A DNA stretch of 64,000 bases from Ananas comosus (taxonomy: Eukaryota > Streptophyta > Magnoliopsida > Poales > Bromeliaceae). Shown here in pieces: positions 50,901-62,798 of this stretch. The translations under genes and the position numbers were made by a program. The DNA is taken from positions 46,855 to 110,854 of the forward strand of contig NW_017893343.1 of the NCBI RefSeq assembly GCF_001540865.1, written 5' to 3'. Every line of letters begins with the position of its first letter. The stretch's first letter is position 1. The notes beneath the pieces are model-generated. The model was not told the origin of the DNA, did no database searches, and saw only the letters and a program-made list of their open reading frames with translations.

Positions 50901-52773
50901 TTCTTATTAAAGGTACAAAAGGACTATGATCTATAAACTCATTATCTTTTTGATATTGAGCAGTAGTTCAAGTGTTAATATGCTACAAAGAGGAGCCCTT
51001 GTTTTGAGATGTTCTCTCTGTCTTGTTTCCACTGTATTCCTTATTGAGTGGTAAATTACTATGCCCGGCAAATTTTTGTGTGTTAGGACATCTCTTTCAG
51101 AATGTCTTTACACTTGGATGCTTAATCACATTAGTTTCATGTCCTTTGTACTCAAGGAAATATAAGCTTTTTTATTATCTTTTTTCTTTTCTTTCAACAT
51201 TTTAGGTACTTCTGTTTTCCGCGACATTTAATGAGACTGTCAAGGAGTTTGTTTCAAAAGTCGTCAAGGATGGAAATCATATATATGTGAATAAAGAGGA
51301 ACTCACATTAGAAAAAGTAAAGCAATATAAGGTCCAATGCCCTGATGAACTTGCCAAAGTAGAAGTTATCAAGGACAAGATATTTGAATTTGGGCAAAAG
51401 ATAGGGCAGACTATCATATTTGTCCGTACGAGGGAAAGTACGCGGACGTTGCACAATTCACTGGTTAAGGAGGGCTATGAGTGCACTTCAATCCAAGGCG
51501 CTCTCAAGCAAGAAGACAGGGATAGGATAATAAGGGAATTCAAGGAGGGATATACTAAGGTTCTCATCACTACAGATCTCCTCGCTCGAGGTTTTGATCA
51601 AGCACAGGTAAGGAATTTGTAGTTAAGCAGTTAGGGTTTCTTTGTTTCTCTAGTAATGAATTTCTGGTCCTAACACATTTTTGTTTTGAAAAAGGTTAAC
51701 TTGGTCATCAACTATGATCTTCCTATCAAGTATGGTACTCGGGAGCCTGATTATGAGGTCTATCTTCATAGAATAGGCAGAGCTGGACGCTTTGGGCGCA
51801 AGGGTAATGTTGTTTTTCTACCTCTTTTTTTCTGTGAACTACATTGTAGATTAACAATAATGATAATGTGATACTTCAATTACTTGGCATAATTCTATTA
51901 GCCTTGACGATGACAATCTTGCTGAATGATCATATATCACCCGCTCATAGAAAGCTTCTACTTTCCTGCTTTCCTGTGACTTCTGCATTATTTCCATGTT
52001 TGCTAATGTTCATTCTGCATAGTAATCATTTTGAGTACTTCAGTTATTATCTCATTCTATCAATCGTAGCAATGTATTTTGCTCCATTTTTCTGTTTGTC
52101 CTTGTCGATCAATTTGGTGAATTTTTACACCCATCATATTTGGTAAAGCTCAGTGCCCCTAGCAGTGAAACTTTCTTAATCAAAAAAACCCAAACAAGGT
52201 TGTAAGGATTTTTCAGAGCATTGACTGGATATAGCTAGATCAATATTCGCCATAATATTTTTGCTAAAAGTGAACTTCTTAATGGTCTTTATATATTGCT
52301 GTTTCTCGTTATTATAGTGTGCTACTCTTAAGCATCTCCGTATATTATGTTACACTTATTATGAAAATGAACTTGTAAATTCAAAACCTGGTTTAGTAAA
52401 TCTGGTCAATATTCATTATTTTTTGCATCCTACACTGTTTGTGCACACCAAGTACAGATCTTGTAATACTATAGTGTAGGTGCATATGCTGTGAAAATAT
52501 GCATTTTTGTTGAAATGGTGTTTTTCCTTGTGTTGGCAATAGGAGCCGTGTTCAACTTGTTGTGTAGCGACAGGGATCGAAGAATTATGGAGGAGATCGA
52601 GCGTTATTTTCAGCATCAAATTCCTGAGGCAAGTTAGAGTACCGTATGCTGTTTTTCTCACGTACTTTCTCAGTGGATTGACTTGGTTTGTTTGGATGAT
52701 ATGCCTTCAGATTCCAAACTGGAGAAGCGAAGAGGACTTCGAAAAAGCACTCAAGGATGCAGGCCTGTTATAG
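47975..52773 (+). CDS. RH38: DEAD-box ATP-dependent RNA helicase 38 (LOS4 / DBP5)
   Basis: Eight exons: 47975-48193, 48996-49289, 49368-49595, 50322-50387, 51206-51607, 51695-51803, 52543-52628, 52711-52773, giving 488 residues (Arabidopsis LOS4 is about 496). The N terminus is acidic with an Ala run and SLTISDED. Helicase motifs are the Q-motif region [13 protein letters not shown], Walker A HNGSGKT (133-139), PTREL, DEAD (239-242), [13 protein letters not shown] and [13 protein letters not shown], ending [16 protein letters not shown]5-type helicases sit at the cytoplasmic side of nuclear pores and remodel mRNPs to drive mRNA export; Arabidopsis LOS4 mutants are altered in cold and heat responses. 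The last intron uses a GC donor (GAG/GCAAGT at 52629). Confidence 0.97.
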
Positions 52774-54250
52774 GCTGAGGTTCTTGGGTTTGTTGCGGCG
52801 CACAGGCAACTCTCTGCGACTGTCTACACCGGTTGTCATGTTGATGTTAATTTATACAAACTTTTTTTTAGTTTTATTTAAGATCATTTTGGTAGAAGAT
52901 TTACCCGAACATTGTTGATGAATCATGTCTAGCAAGAGAGTTTTTGGGCTTCTTTTTTCTGTGTATTACTTATTGGTAGTGTTTTTGAAAGTAGTAACTG
53001 TTGGAGTTGTTTCGGCTTGCTTTGTGGAGTGAGAACCAAAAAAGGGTAGTAATTTATTTTTTCTGCTGGAGAAAAATATTAGACTAGCACCCAGTTTGTG
53101 TAGTTGAGAAGTATGTGACTTTGGCGTTCCATGATACCTAACCTGCTTCACTTAATGAAAAGCATTAGAGCAGATTGTTCTAGTGCATGAGAGCATCGAA
53201 GCAGATTGTTCCAGTACATATGGTGATGGAAAGGGTGTGCCTAGATTACCATCAGGTAAGTCTTTATTTTTTTATTATAGATATTCAAAATATTATTATT
53301 CAATCCAACTTAGGCTAGTTATTAAAGGTGTTAGTTCAATATTGGAATCGCTGTATTTTTTAAGTGGTAAAAATATTATATTATTGTGGATCAGGTTTTC
53401 TCAATTTTATGATTTTCATTTGCTGTCCGTTAATAATAATGTATTGGTTTTTAATAACCTTTCAATCTAAGTGGCTTAATATGTTAGTAATAAATTGGTC
53501 ATTCTAAATATGAAATATGTAGCATTCCTGAAACATTATAAATTTGGTTCAAATATTACAAATTTTGAACCAAATGGCCCTCTGGTTGATTTACCAACGG
53601 CATTCGGAAGTGAGATAGGTTAAAGAGATAACAGACCAATTGCACGTCGGGCAGCATTAAGAGATAGTGTTTTTTTTTTAGAGAGATAGATAGCACGCTA
53701 TCCATTTCGTTTATTTCATTTAGAAATAAACTTAGTTGGAAATGTGAATCAACTAGAATTCGAACTTGGGTCTCTGGTACCAACCACCAAACCCTTTGCC
53801 ACTTGTTCTAGAGACGGTCAGTCATCTAGAAATAGTGTTAACACGATCTAGATAGTGTTAACACGACGAAAAGAGGTACACCGCTATTTCCTCATCACCA
53901 GCCAATGAGGTAGTGCTGGATCATGTCAATGTTGCAGTATTTTTACACCACCCCCCCTCTCCCAAAAAAAGAAAAAAATAAGAAATCATCCTGATGTTAG
54001 AGAGGCTCCCCAGCTTAGTGTCCTGAAGACGGGAGTCAAAAATTCGTTGCCTTGAAGGTTAACAGCTCCCACAGCACAATTCAGTTCTCACTTTTGCAGT
54101 TTCTCGTCGAATCAATCAATCAATCTGCCAATATACAGCATCATCGCATCCACGTCCGTTCCTTTCTAGCTCTGGCACAGAGTACAAGAAACTCTGGTAG
54201 CGTAAGAGAGACTAGAAAGATAGCTGACTCAGTCACCGCTGCCTGAGAGA
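52774..54250. other. Convergent spacer with transposon-like fragments
   Basis: The RH38 3' untranslated region comes first. A 33-bp near-duplication of agcagattgtt lies at 53169-53215. A hairpin built on atttggttcaaa / tttgaaccaaat lies at 53542-53575. The interval 53690-53830 (containing gaacttgggtctctggtacc) looks like a degenerate transposon piece, but I could not define ends or duplications. The last 200 bp form the 3' side of the ENT gene. Confidence 0.5.
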
Positions 54251-54960
54251 TCAGCAGCTAAGTCTACCAATCGCTTCCATTAGGGCTTTCTCATGATCCT
54301 ATTCCAAAGAAGATAATGGATTGTATCATTCATATTTACCTAGTCAAATCTTGATCGACTTCAGCACACTACAATTCGAATTTAACATGCACGCCATGAT
54401 GAAAAGTTGAAATGGGATCACTGGACTCACTCTGAGGATTGATTTTGCCCTCTTCACATTAGCTCGGTCTGGATTCTCTCGACAGAATTTCTCGATCTGT
54501 AAAAAGTAAAGGCGCATGTTCCGTAATGCAAATGCTAGGAAAAAAATAGTCTTGCATCAAGAATCTGCAAAGCTAATAGCATACAAGTTCTGTGATGGGA
54601 ATAATGACTCCAATAAAAACAGCAAGGAACATTCTTTTGAGAAAGCATCACACACCTCATTGATAAGTTCATCAGTTGCACGGATCTCGATTACATCTGG
54701 TCTAGGTTTCAAGCTATCAGTCCCGGAAGGAACAGAACACTTCTTAGATGTCCGTACAACCAGCAAACCTCCAGGTTTTGCCATGCTTCGTGGCTGTCTA
54801 TCTTGAGTTACCTTTCTTCTGTTCAGTTGAGGGGAGAATGCATGGCCGCCGCAGTGATCATCTATGAGATTTGTCTGTAATAAAAAAACTTACAATAATT
54901 AAATTCTTCAGATAAACTTAAGCTATCAGGTAAAAAAGTTAAAGTAGCTTCAAATGTATC

Positions 54961-54993
<33 letters not shown>

Positions 54994-56354
54994 CGAAACT
55001 GAATATCATAGGATAATAACACATGGCTGCTCTATCTTGAGGAAGGACACTGCAGCCTGCAGGTACATTTACATCATCAGCAAGATCCATTTAGAAATGA
55101 AACGGTCCAAAAAAAGAAAGATATATGCTCGTAGCCACCCTTATTGTAATGCAAACAATGCAAGTCACACGGCGATGCAAGTAGAATTGATAATATACAA
55201 CTTAAATCAATTCAAAGAGACAATTTAATTAATATATGAAGTACTGAACAATTTCCTGCTTATTGATGATATACTAAATTATCAATTTCAAACCTTAATT
55301 GCGACAAGTTACCATGCCGGTTTAACTGTTTTCTTGTACAATCTAACTCTGTTGATACGATCCTTTTCTTCAACAATTAAGACACAATACCTAATGAATT
55401 ATCCGGTAAGGTACAAAACAGATGAAAGCCAGCAGTGAGAAAAGAGAAAAAGAAAAATCCTCACCCTCTTTAAATCACAATTACTTACTGCCAAGGACGA
55501 AGGAACAGCTGCAGGCAAAGGTTGAACACTACATGGGTACAATGCGAGCAACGAGGCAGCTGCATACCCGGATTTCAACCTTTCACAAGTTGTCATCTGA
55601 GTGTCAGAGTCCATCTGCCGTGTCCTGCTCAAAATTAACAAATGCCACGGATCAGCCTAATACACACTGTAACTAAGAAATCAACTAATTTAGCTGAGAC
55701 AAAATTACGAACCGTATAGACTTGACCAATTCATCAGAACTGATTTTCCTGAGAATTTCCTTGTGCTCAGCACTAGAAATTCTGAGTCCCTTCCTTATAT
55801 CCGATATAAGTTCTGCCTTCTCCTATAAGAGACATGAGAGTTGGACAAATGCGATAGTAAACATACAGAAATAACCAAAAGAAAAGTTGCAGCAAGTACC
55901 CATGAAAGAACATCTGATTGAGCATTGAATGCTCTTAAAACAGCACTATACGCTTTAGTCTCCAAGCAGTGAACTTGAAGTTCTATGTCTATTTCATCTT
56001 CTCCGCGAGATAATGGAGCTGAGGCCATCTCCGTGGCTCCGGAATTATGCGCACTTCTCGAAGCCCGAAGTGTGCCAGGATCTGGCAAGTCATCATCAGT
56101 TTCTGTTAAGCAAATACAAGGAAAAGTTATGTTACTGCTAGCATAACAGCAAGTTTAGCTTCAATAGATTGTTTGAATTTTGAAGAGTTTATTTACTCTT
56201 CTTCCAACAACAAGTTCCAATCCATAGTATCAGCCCTACGTATGAAAATTAGAATGCCCCGTGATTCCACACTACACTGTCTACGATTTCGACAGTTTCT
56301 AACCAAATAAAGTCCTAAACCCTAATCTCAGATATCTTTATGCACTGTACAAAT

Positions 56355-56395
<41 letters not shown>

Positions 56396-56406
56396 ACTTC
56401 AAACCA

Positions 56407-56441
<35 letters not shown>

Positions 56442-56640
56442 CTGATGAAGCTTCATCAAACAATCCCTTCCCTCCGCAAGAGAATCGCAAGGCTCCAAAC
56501 AACAAAGCAATCGACCAAACACAGTAACAATTAATGAACAAAAGCACGATATATAGCGATCGAAAAAAGGATGCGGAAAAGACGACAAATCTATGGAACA
56601 ACAACATACTACCGCCGCTATCGCTCTTCGAAGATCCCAT
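54251..56640 (-). CDS. ENT-domain protein (EMSY-like)
   Basis: Seven exons on the minus strand: 56640-56613, 56102-55900, 55822-55713, 55624-55465, 54874-54656, 54496-54431, 54298-54251, giving 277 residues. The start MGSSKSDSGETDDDLPDPGT is created only by splicing the 28-nt first exon and matches the DSSGTDDDLP of EMSY-like proteins. An ENT domain follows (about 45-115: ELQVHCLETKAYSAVLRAFN, then EKAELISDIRKGLRISSAEH, then ISSDELVKSIR). The rest has KPRPDVIEIRATDELINE and IEKFCRENPDRANVKRAKSI. ENT domains mediate dimerisation and chromatin-protein contacts; plant EMSY-like proteins act in chromatin and immunity. No clear Agenet/Tudor domain is seen, so this is a divergent or shorter relative. 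The end (ALMEAIGRLSC) may reflect a one-base shift. Confidence 0.83.
54960..54992 (+). repeat. (AAT)n microsatellite in an intron of the ENT gene
   Basis: Roughly eleven AAT/ATA triplets in a row occur between exons 4 and 5 of the ENT-domain gene. It is a simple repeat only. Confidence 0.85.
56356..56441 (+). repeat. A38 and G35 homopolymer pair in intron 1 of the ENT gene
   Basis: The plus strand carries 38 A (56356-56393), a 13-base break, then 35 G (56407-56441). On the ENT gene's own strand this reads C35 followed by T38, within the first intron. Runs of this length are unstable in cells and in sequencing, so the exact lengths may be unreliable. The G run could form quadruplex structures. 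Confidence 0.9.
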
Positions 56641-56716
56641 CTTTATGCTCGAGAAAATCCCAGAGAAGGAGAGAGGAGCCGATTCTAAAACTCTTAACAA
56701 GAGAAAAGCAGAGTAG

Positions 56717-56763
<47 letters not shown>

Positions 56764-57740
56764 CGCGCGCGCGCGCGCATTAAGAGGGAGAAGAGTATAT
56801 ATAGATCAATAATGACGCTGCTTGGAAAACAAGTTCGAATAGAGATCAAATTTGGTTTACAGTTGGGATAAAAATTCAACTAATAATTGATTTATAGGAG
56901 TTCGATTGAGCGCGCTTGCGCTTGGTTCCGGGTTCTATCGTTCTCGTTCTATTTTTGTTGAAAAAAAACAATAGAAGACACGTGTTAACTTAATCAATGG
57001 ATGTTGGTTCGTTCTAATTTTACTGATTTTTCTATGTCAGGTTAGGAACGTAATCGAATTGATCTTATTTCTGATTTTTGTATATTGGAAAATCACCGAC
57101 ACGAGAGATTAGGAATTGGGATTTCCATCTATCAAAATTCCAGACTTTTCCAGATTCACATGATGTCCCAATCTGTAACAAGAGAGATCTACGAAAAAAA
57201 ATATGTCAGGTTTTTTTTTTTTACTTTCTGGAGAATATAAGCCTTTGTACATTTTGATTGCATGTTTGCTGTAGATTGTTTTTGACATTCTCCTCAGTAA
57301 GTAGAGTTGGCTTGCCTGTTGTTTTACTGAATATATATATGAAGCTTTAAAGTGCAGCTATTCTGAATAGCTAGTTACGAATGCTTTTATTCTTTTTCTT
57401 TTCCTTTGTATCTTCGTATTTTGAATAACTGCACCACCTGTTATTTTTGAAATTTTCTTTCCAAAATTTGTTTTGCTCTTCATGTGATGTGAGTTTGCAC
57501 CAATCTTATGTAGTGTGTACAACTACAAATAGCTGAATATGTACCCAACTAGAACCCACAAGAGGACAAATTAATGAAGATAACAACCTCCGGCTTTAAT
57601 TTGGACCAAACAATTCTAATGAAGCATGCAACAGATCAGGCAACACTGCCTCAATCCACCAAAATATCCTTACACAGTACCCAGGAGGAGGAAAGAAAAG
57701 AAAAGAAAAAAAAGAAGAAGCATAGTTACAGGTCTAGACC
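56641..57740. promoter_or_regulatory. Divergent promoter region between the ENT gene and PnsB2
   Basis: A 1.1 kb spacer between two outward-facing start codons. Near the ENT gene there is a (GA)n tract at 56718-56760 joined to a (GC)n tract at 56761-56778, probably in or near its leader. The rest is A/T-rich, with no recognised gene. A leader for PnsB2 is expected after about 57600. Promoter function is inferred from position. Confidence 0.5.
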
Positions 57741-59420
57741 ATGGCAAGCACTTCTACATTTCTTTCTAATTCTATTCATCTTCCTCGCGCAAACACATTA
57801 AAGCACCTTGATGTCACCCGTCCTCAGCTTTTCTTCAATCGTCCGCCTCGCAGGCAGAGAAGGCGCTTCTCATTGCAAGCTTTGGCTCCTTCTGCAGCTG
57901 TAACTGTACCGATCAATATGGACTACTTGGTGAGAGAATTCAGCGGCCACGGAGTTAGTTTCGAGAGCATCGGAGAGAGCTGCGTCGTCGAGATGGCGTT
58001 GGACAACGGAAGCCTGGCCAAGTTGATGCTGCCGAGCGGCCTGATCACGTCGTACAAGCCGTTCATGTGGCATGGCACGACGCTCGAGGTGCTGCATACC
58101 ACGGTCTCCGAAGGAGAGGATGGTGAAGCCGTTATTCAAGGAGGGGTGTCCATGGATTTCAAGTGTATAAATGACGGCGGCATGCCATGGTCTCCTAGTA
58201 ATTGGACTCTTCGCAATGTTAGTGGGAGTTCTGATAAGTCAATTCAGGTAATACGACTACTTTCATCAGTTCAAAAGTTTAATCATCAACAAGTGACTCA
58301 CTATAGAGTATAGACCAAACGGAAAAAAAAAAATCAAATTAAGAGCAAATGTCTCAGGTTACAATTAATTCTGTGATTCAATGGACGCTTTACATCTTTA
58401 CAGTATAAATAGAAAGCACAATTCTTTTCTAGTTGTTTCTTGTACATTTTAAGTACTAAAAGAAAAAAGGAAAAAACAACATTTGTATACTGTAAGCTGT
58501 TACCAAGCTTGCTCGCTCCGAGCCTTTAAACACCAATTTGGGTTCAACATGCTTCCTAGAATCATGTACCTTAGCATAATCAGTCGTCGCATTCAATTGC
58601 AGATCGAACTTGGCTCTGCTGCTCCAGAGAATATGGCTGAATTCAAATGCGCTGTGACACTGCGGCACAACCTCCTTGCCTCAGAATTCACTGTTATAAA
58701 CCGTAGATCATCATCTCTCCAACTTTTGGGTTGTGTTATGAACCATCTCACTGTGAGCACACCCGATGCAACGTATGCGGTCGGACTGCAAGGCTCAAAC
58801 TACCACGGTAGAAGACCAATTAACACAGAATTCAGTATTATTCCGCCGGATTCCGATAAGAAGATATCCTCTACAAGTGGTGGTGAGTCGTGGGCTCAGA
58901 AAGCTGCTCGAGGATTGTTTTCTAGTTGGGAAACGAGGGATGGAATGAAAGATGAAGCAGTAGAAGAAGATTCCATGATAGAAGAATCAGAGGGGGAGGA
59001 AGCTGACGATTACGCCCACATGACCGAGGAAATGTGTCGGACATATACGAGCGCACCGAGGGAATTCACAGTCATTGACAGGGTAATGACCTCTCTAAAG
59101 CTGTCGGCGGAGAGTTAAGGAGCATCATTGTGGTGCAGGGGAGGAAGATATGTGGAAGTATACACCTAGCAAGTAGTCTTATGAAAGCCTAAGCCTAATG
59201 ATGTCCTTTTTTTTTGCTTGTGATGCAGGGAAGAAGAAACTCGGTTGCAGTAGGAAGAAGCGGGTTCGACGATATTTATGTTCTTAGTCCAGGATCAAAG
59301 CATGATTGGTATGGAAAATATGCATATATCTGCATAGGCCCTACAATGCAAACCCCTGTGTCCCTGGCTCCTGGAGGTACATGGAAAGGAGCTCAATACT
59401 TGCACAATCCAAATCTTTAA
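57741..59420 (+). CDS. PNSB2: Photosynthetic NDH subunit of subcomplex B 2, chloroplastic (NDF2/NDH45-like)
   Basis: Three exons, 57741-58247, 58603-59082 and 59229-59420, give 392 residues. The first 45 or so are rich in Ser, Arg and Pro with few acids, a chloroplast transit peptide (MASTSTFLSNSIHLP, then RPPRRQRRRF). The mature part has an aldose-1-epimerase-like fold: FSGHGVSFESIGESCVVEMA, LPSGLITSYKPFMWHGTTLEVLH, then HNLLASEFTVINRRSSSLQLLGCV, and a C terminus with APGGTWKGAQYLHNPNL. In Arabidopsis this subunit belongs to the lumen-distal subcomplex B of the chloroplast NAD(P)H dehydrogenase-like complex, which supports cyclic electron flow around photosystem I; the epimerase fold is thought to be non-catalytic there. 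An acidic insertion (EEDSMIEESEGEEADDYAHM) lies near residue 290. An AATAAA at 59554-59559 is a candidate poly(A) signal. Confidence 0.85.
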
Positions 59421-60091
59421 ATCATACTGCAGAGACCGACTAATCATATGGTACACTTTGCCATTACGGTTTCCAAAGGAAGGGAAGGAAAAGATCAAAA
59501 AAAAACATAATAAACACACTCCGTTGCAAACATCATGGGTATTTTCTTTCGTTAATAAAATGGAGCTCCTAGATGGTCTTTACATTTTTCCTTAGGTATC
59601 TAAAAGCAACTAGTCGCTATATTGTTTACTCTTTAAGACAGTATTTGGAGGAAGTGAAGTGAACAGTTGTCAGTTGTGAGACGTCTCAAATGAGCAGCCA
59701 CACACAAAAGCCTGCTTGACAAAAAGGCATTTGACCAAAGATAGTTTCTGTTCAATTACACGTCAAGAGCTTCTCTTTGTAAAACGAGACAATCTTCGCT
59801 GCATCTTGCAAAACTGATGCTAGATCCCAATAGCTATTTACAGCCTTCAGAGAAGAAAAGAAACAAAACAAAACAAAAAAAAAGAAAAAGCTAAAGATGC
59901 AAATAGCCACCAAAGATCGTAATCGTTACACTACCAAGTGTTATTACGGCACCCGAATATGAGAATTTTTTACAAAGAGAGAATCCCTCTTCACTAAACT
60001 AGTTACATGAACCAGCTTTAAGAACCAGAATTACGCAGTAAGCAACCCATTGTGACTAAAATAGGGTTAGCTATGGGAAGAGCCCGACGGC
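59421..60091. terminator. Convergent 3' ends of PnsB2 and ING2
   Basis: A 671 bp spacer between two stop codons that face each other. It holds the PnsB2 3' untranslated region with AATAAA at 59554-59559, and the ING2 3' untranslated region on the other strand. The two transcripts could overlap. No further gene is seen. Confidence 0.6.
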
Positions 60092-62798
60092 TCATTGCTG
60101 GCTCCTGCAGGTTGGGCAAAACCATTTCCCTTTAAATCTTGTCTCTGGTGTGAGGCCAACACATGAATAATGGAACCATTCACCTCCTTCACACTGTCGA
60201 GCAGAAAGGAATCAGCAAGAAAATATAATAGCTCTACTTTTAAAAATATTAACATATATATAAAGGGAATGAAGTAAACAGGACAAAAAAAAAAGAGAAG
60301 GAAGTCAATATCAAAATTGATCCACTCCTACGGTTATGCGCATTCAAGCATCCAGGCATTACTAAGTTTGCTCTTGCAAAATTAGTAAATAACCAAAATT
60401 AGCATATAACCCCTACTGGAAATGAACCAGTACAAAGGTAGGTGAAATAAGGGGAAACAAGAGAGCAAAATCAGATTTATAATCAACACGTATTAGAATA
60501 TTCTTTTCTGGAAAGAGATTCTGTTAAATTCACTTGTTTTCGGTGCACTATGAAACATGCAAAACATCCAGCAAAGACAAAATTCCGAACCCAAGAAGCA
60601 TGCCACAAGTCCCAAATATCAATTATTGAAACAAAAGATCACGAGGAACTGCCAATTTTGAGCAACAATAAGAAACTTACATTCTCATTGTCACAGGCAA
60701 TCATGTCGCCATAAGACACCTGAAACCAACAGGAATCCATTGAGGATTTCATTTCCAGTTGAGGATGCTAAAACAGTTTTAAGTGAAGATTGAGACCTGG
60801 TGACAGATGCAATATGTCGGTTCATTCGGATCAATGGATTGGTCCACATCAACAGATGCAGGAGTACTCTTCTTGTTGCTGCCTGGGGGAGGCATTAGGT
60901 CAAGATCCATACCCCGCTCCACCCCCCATTCCCTTTCTTTTAACCGCTTTGACTGAGGTGTAATATAGCCTCCCTTTCTCTTTTCATCCCTGGTTACCAC
61001 AGGAAGTGGAGGGAGGATTGCTGGTTCATCTGGGGGGATTTTCCCTTCTGTTATAATAACGACAAAACGTGAAGTAGTTGTTACAAGCTTATAACCTTTA
61101 AACCAATATTACTTGTGTCTCCAAAGGAGAAAGAGAAGGGATGACTAGAGGGATAGATCGTAAAAATACCCAAGTTGTTCAATTAGGTCTCTAGAAATAA
61201 TTTTTGACGTCAGAAGCATCAAAACCATTAAAAACAGTAAAATAAATGATAAGAAAAAGAAACAGTTAAAAAAGAAAGTCAGAGTTCTTTCAAATCAACA
61301 CAAGTACCAAGTCCAAAATGAAATTTTTTTCTGAAAGGAAAAAAGACCACCGACGACCGTGCTGGAGTTTAATCAACTACCCTTTACAAGTATTAGGCAT
61401 GAGATAAAGCAATAAAATAATCTTAATTAGATTGGCCATAGATGCTTCCCATACCTTGCTTTAAATCTTCAGCAAATTGGGCTAAATCTTCATCAAGCCG
61501 TTTAATATGGCTCTCTATCTGCATGAATTCCCAAGCACCAGCTCCGTTAGAAAGTGTAAAGGTTGAAGAATACCTCAGTAGTATGAGAAGCCACTAAAGA
61601 AGACCATTACATTCCAAGATAAGGAGTTTTGGACTTGTCATATGAGAAAGGTTTATATTTTGAAACCTCACATCAATCAATTGACTAACAAAACAAATCG
61701 AAAATTGTTGAACGAAAATGCAACTAATTTGACTAAATAACATGTCTCATCAAGAGCACAGAAGAAGAAGAAGAAGAAGAAGAAATTGTAAACCGTTCAT
61801 TTCCTTACTTATAGGTTCAGATATTTCTTTAAGTCATTCCAGTATTATAAAAGAAGCTTACCAGATTATAAGCTTGCTGTGCTAGTAACACTTTCTCGGT
61901 GCAAAGGCTTAGTGCATTTTCTTGGCTAGTTTCAATCTCCTTTTTTATTTTCTCGAATGCAGTTTCGTCATTTTCATGGTTTAATTTTTCTGAGCCGTAA
62001 GACAACATTCCCAAGCAGTGCTTCGTCTGCTCCTTTGTCTGACTAATTGTGCCTGTATCAAAAAGTAAACATATACAAGATATAAATAAGAATGTAGTAA
62101 GTACTTGAACTTTGAATTCTACAAGCAAAAGTTGTAGCCTCTTACTATCGTTAAAAGCATTTCAGCTATACTGAAAATAAATACAAGTTTTAAAGAGTTA
62201 TGTGAGACAACTCAATCTCAAAGTGATTTTCATGTTCGATTGCACTCTAATAACCTTCAAATCTTAGAAAAGCAGTAAAGCATCTTTATTTTTTTTTGTT
62301 CTCACGCAAATGATAAGAATTAAGGTAAATTCTAATGCTATGACCAGTAACTCTATGGCATTGCAGAATCTCACAAACCAAGACTCATCAATTTTAGCGC
62401 ATGAAGAATTAAGTGTCGTCAATTTTAAGCTCGACATATAATCCAGAAGAAAAAAAAAAAAAACAGAAATAAAACAGAATAAGAAGTTACAGCACAGCTG
62501 CATATGTAATCGAAAAAATTCAGAAATAATATTACACAAATTGCCGATTAATTTGAACAGTAATGTTAAGAATTATACCTTGAGCTCGTTCGTCGAGTTC
62601 TCTCATGGTGGAGAGAAGCCTCTGAAGCTCCCCCGCCAACGTGCTCGAATCTTCGATTCACAACCCAAAAATATAAGAAAGAAAATTAAAAAAAAAAAAA
62701 AAAAAAACTGGAGAGAATTAGGGATCAAACAGGAGAGGGAGATGATTCTTACACTCCAAATAATCATCTACGAATACACCAGTTCTAGCGATCGCCAT
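60092..62798 (-). CDS. ING2: PHD finger protein ING2 (inhibitor of growth family)
   Basis: Seven exons on the minus strand: 62798-62753, 62650-62579, 62052-61862, 61518-61455, 61047-60797, 60719-60681, 60193-60092, giving 254 residues (Arabidopsis ING2 is about 262). The N-terminal ING domain begins [20 protein letters not shown] and runs through [20 protein letters not shown] and a helical region to about residue 135. A basic linker ([15 protein letters not shown]) follows. The C-terminal PHD finger runs [20 protein letters not shown], then [12 protein letters not shown], and ends FCPTCRSQQ; its Cys4-His-Cys3 ligands are all present. ING proteins read histone H3 trimethylated at Lys4 and recruit histone acetyltransferase or deacetylase complexes in the nucleus. 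Confidence 0.95.
61758..61782 (+). repeat. (GAA)n microsatellite in an ING2 intron
   Basis: About eight AGA/GAA triplets occur in the intron between exons 3 and 4 of ING2. A run of about 21 A lies in another ING2 intron near 62687. Confidence 0.85.

Noticed and set aside
56338..56700. Frames with long Phe, Pro or Gly runs near 56.4 kb
   Set aside because: They are produced by translation of the A38 and G35 homopolymers in an intron.
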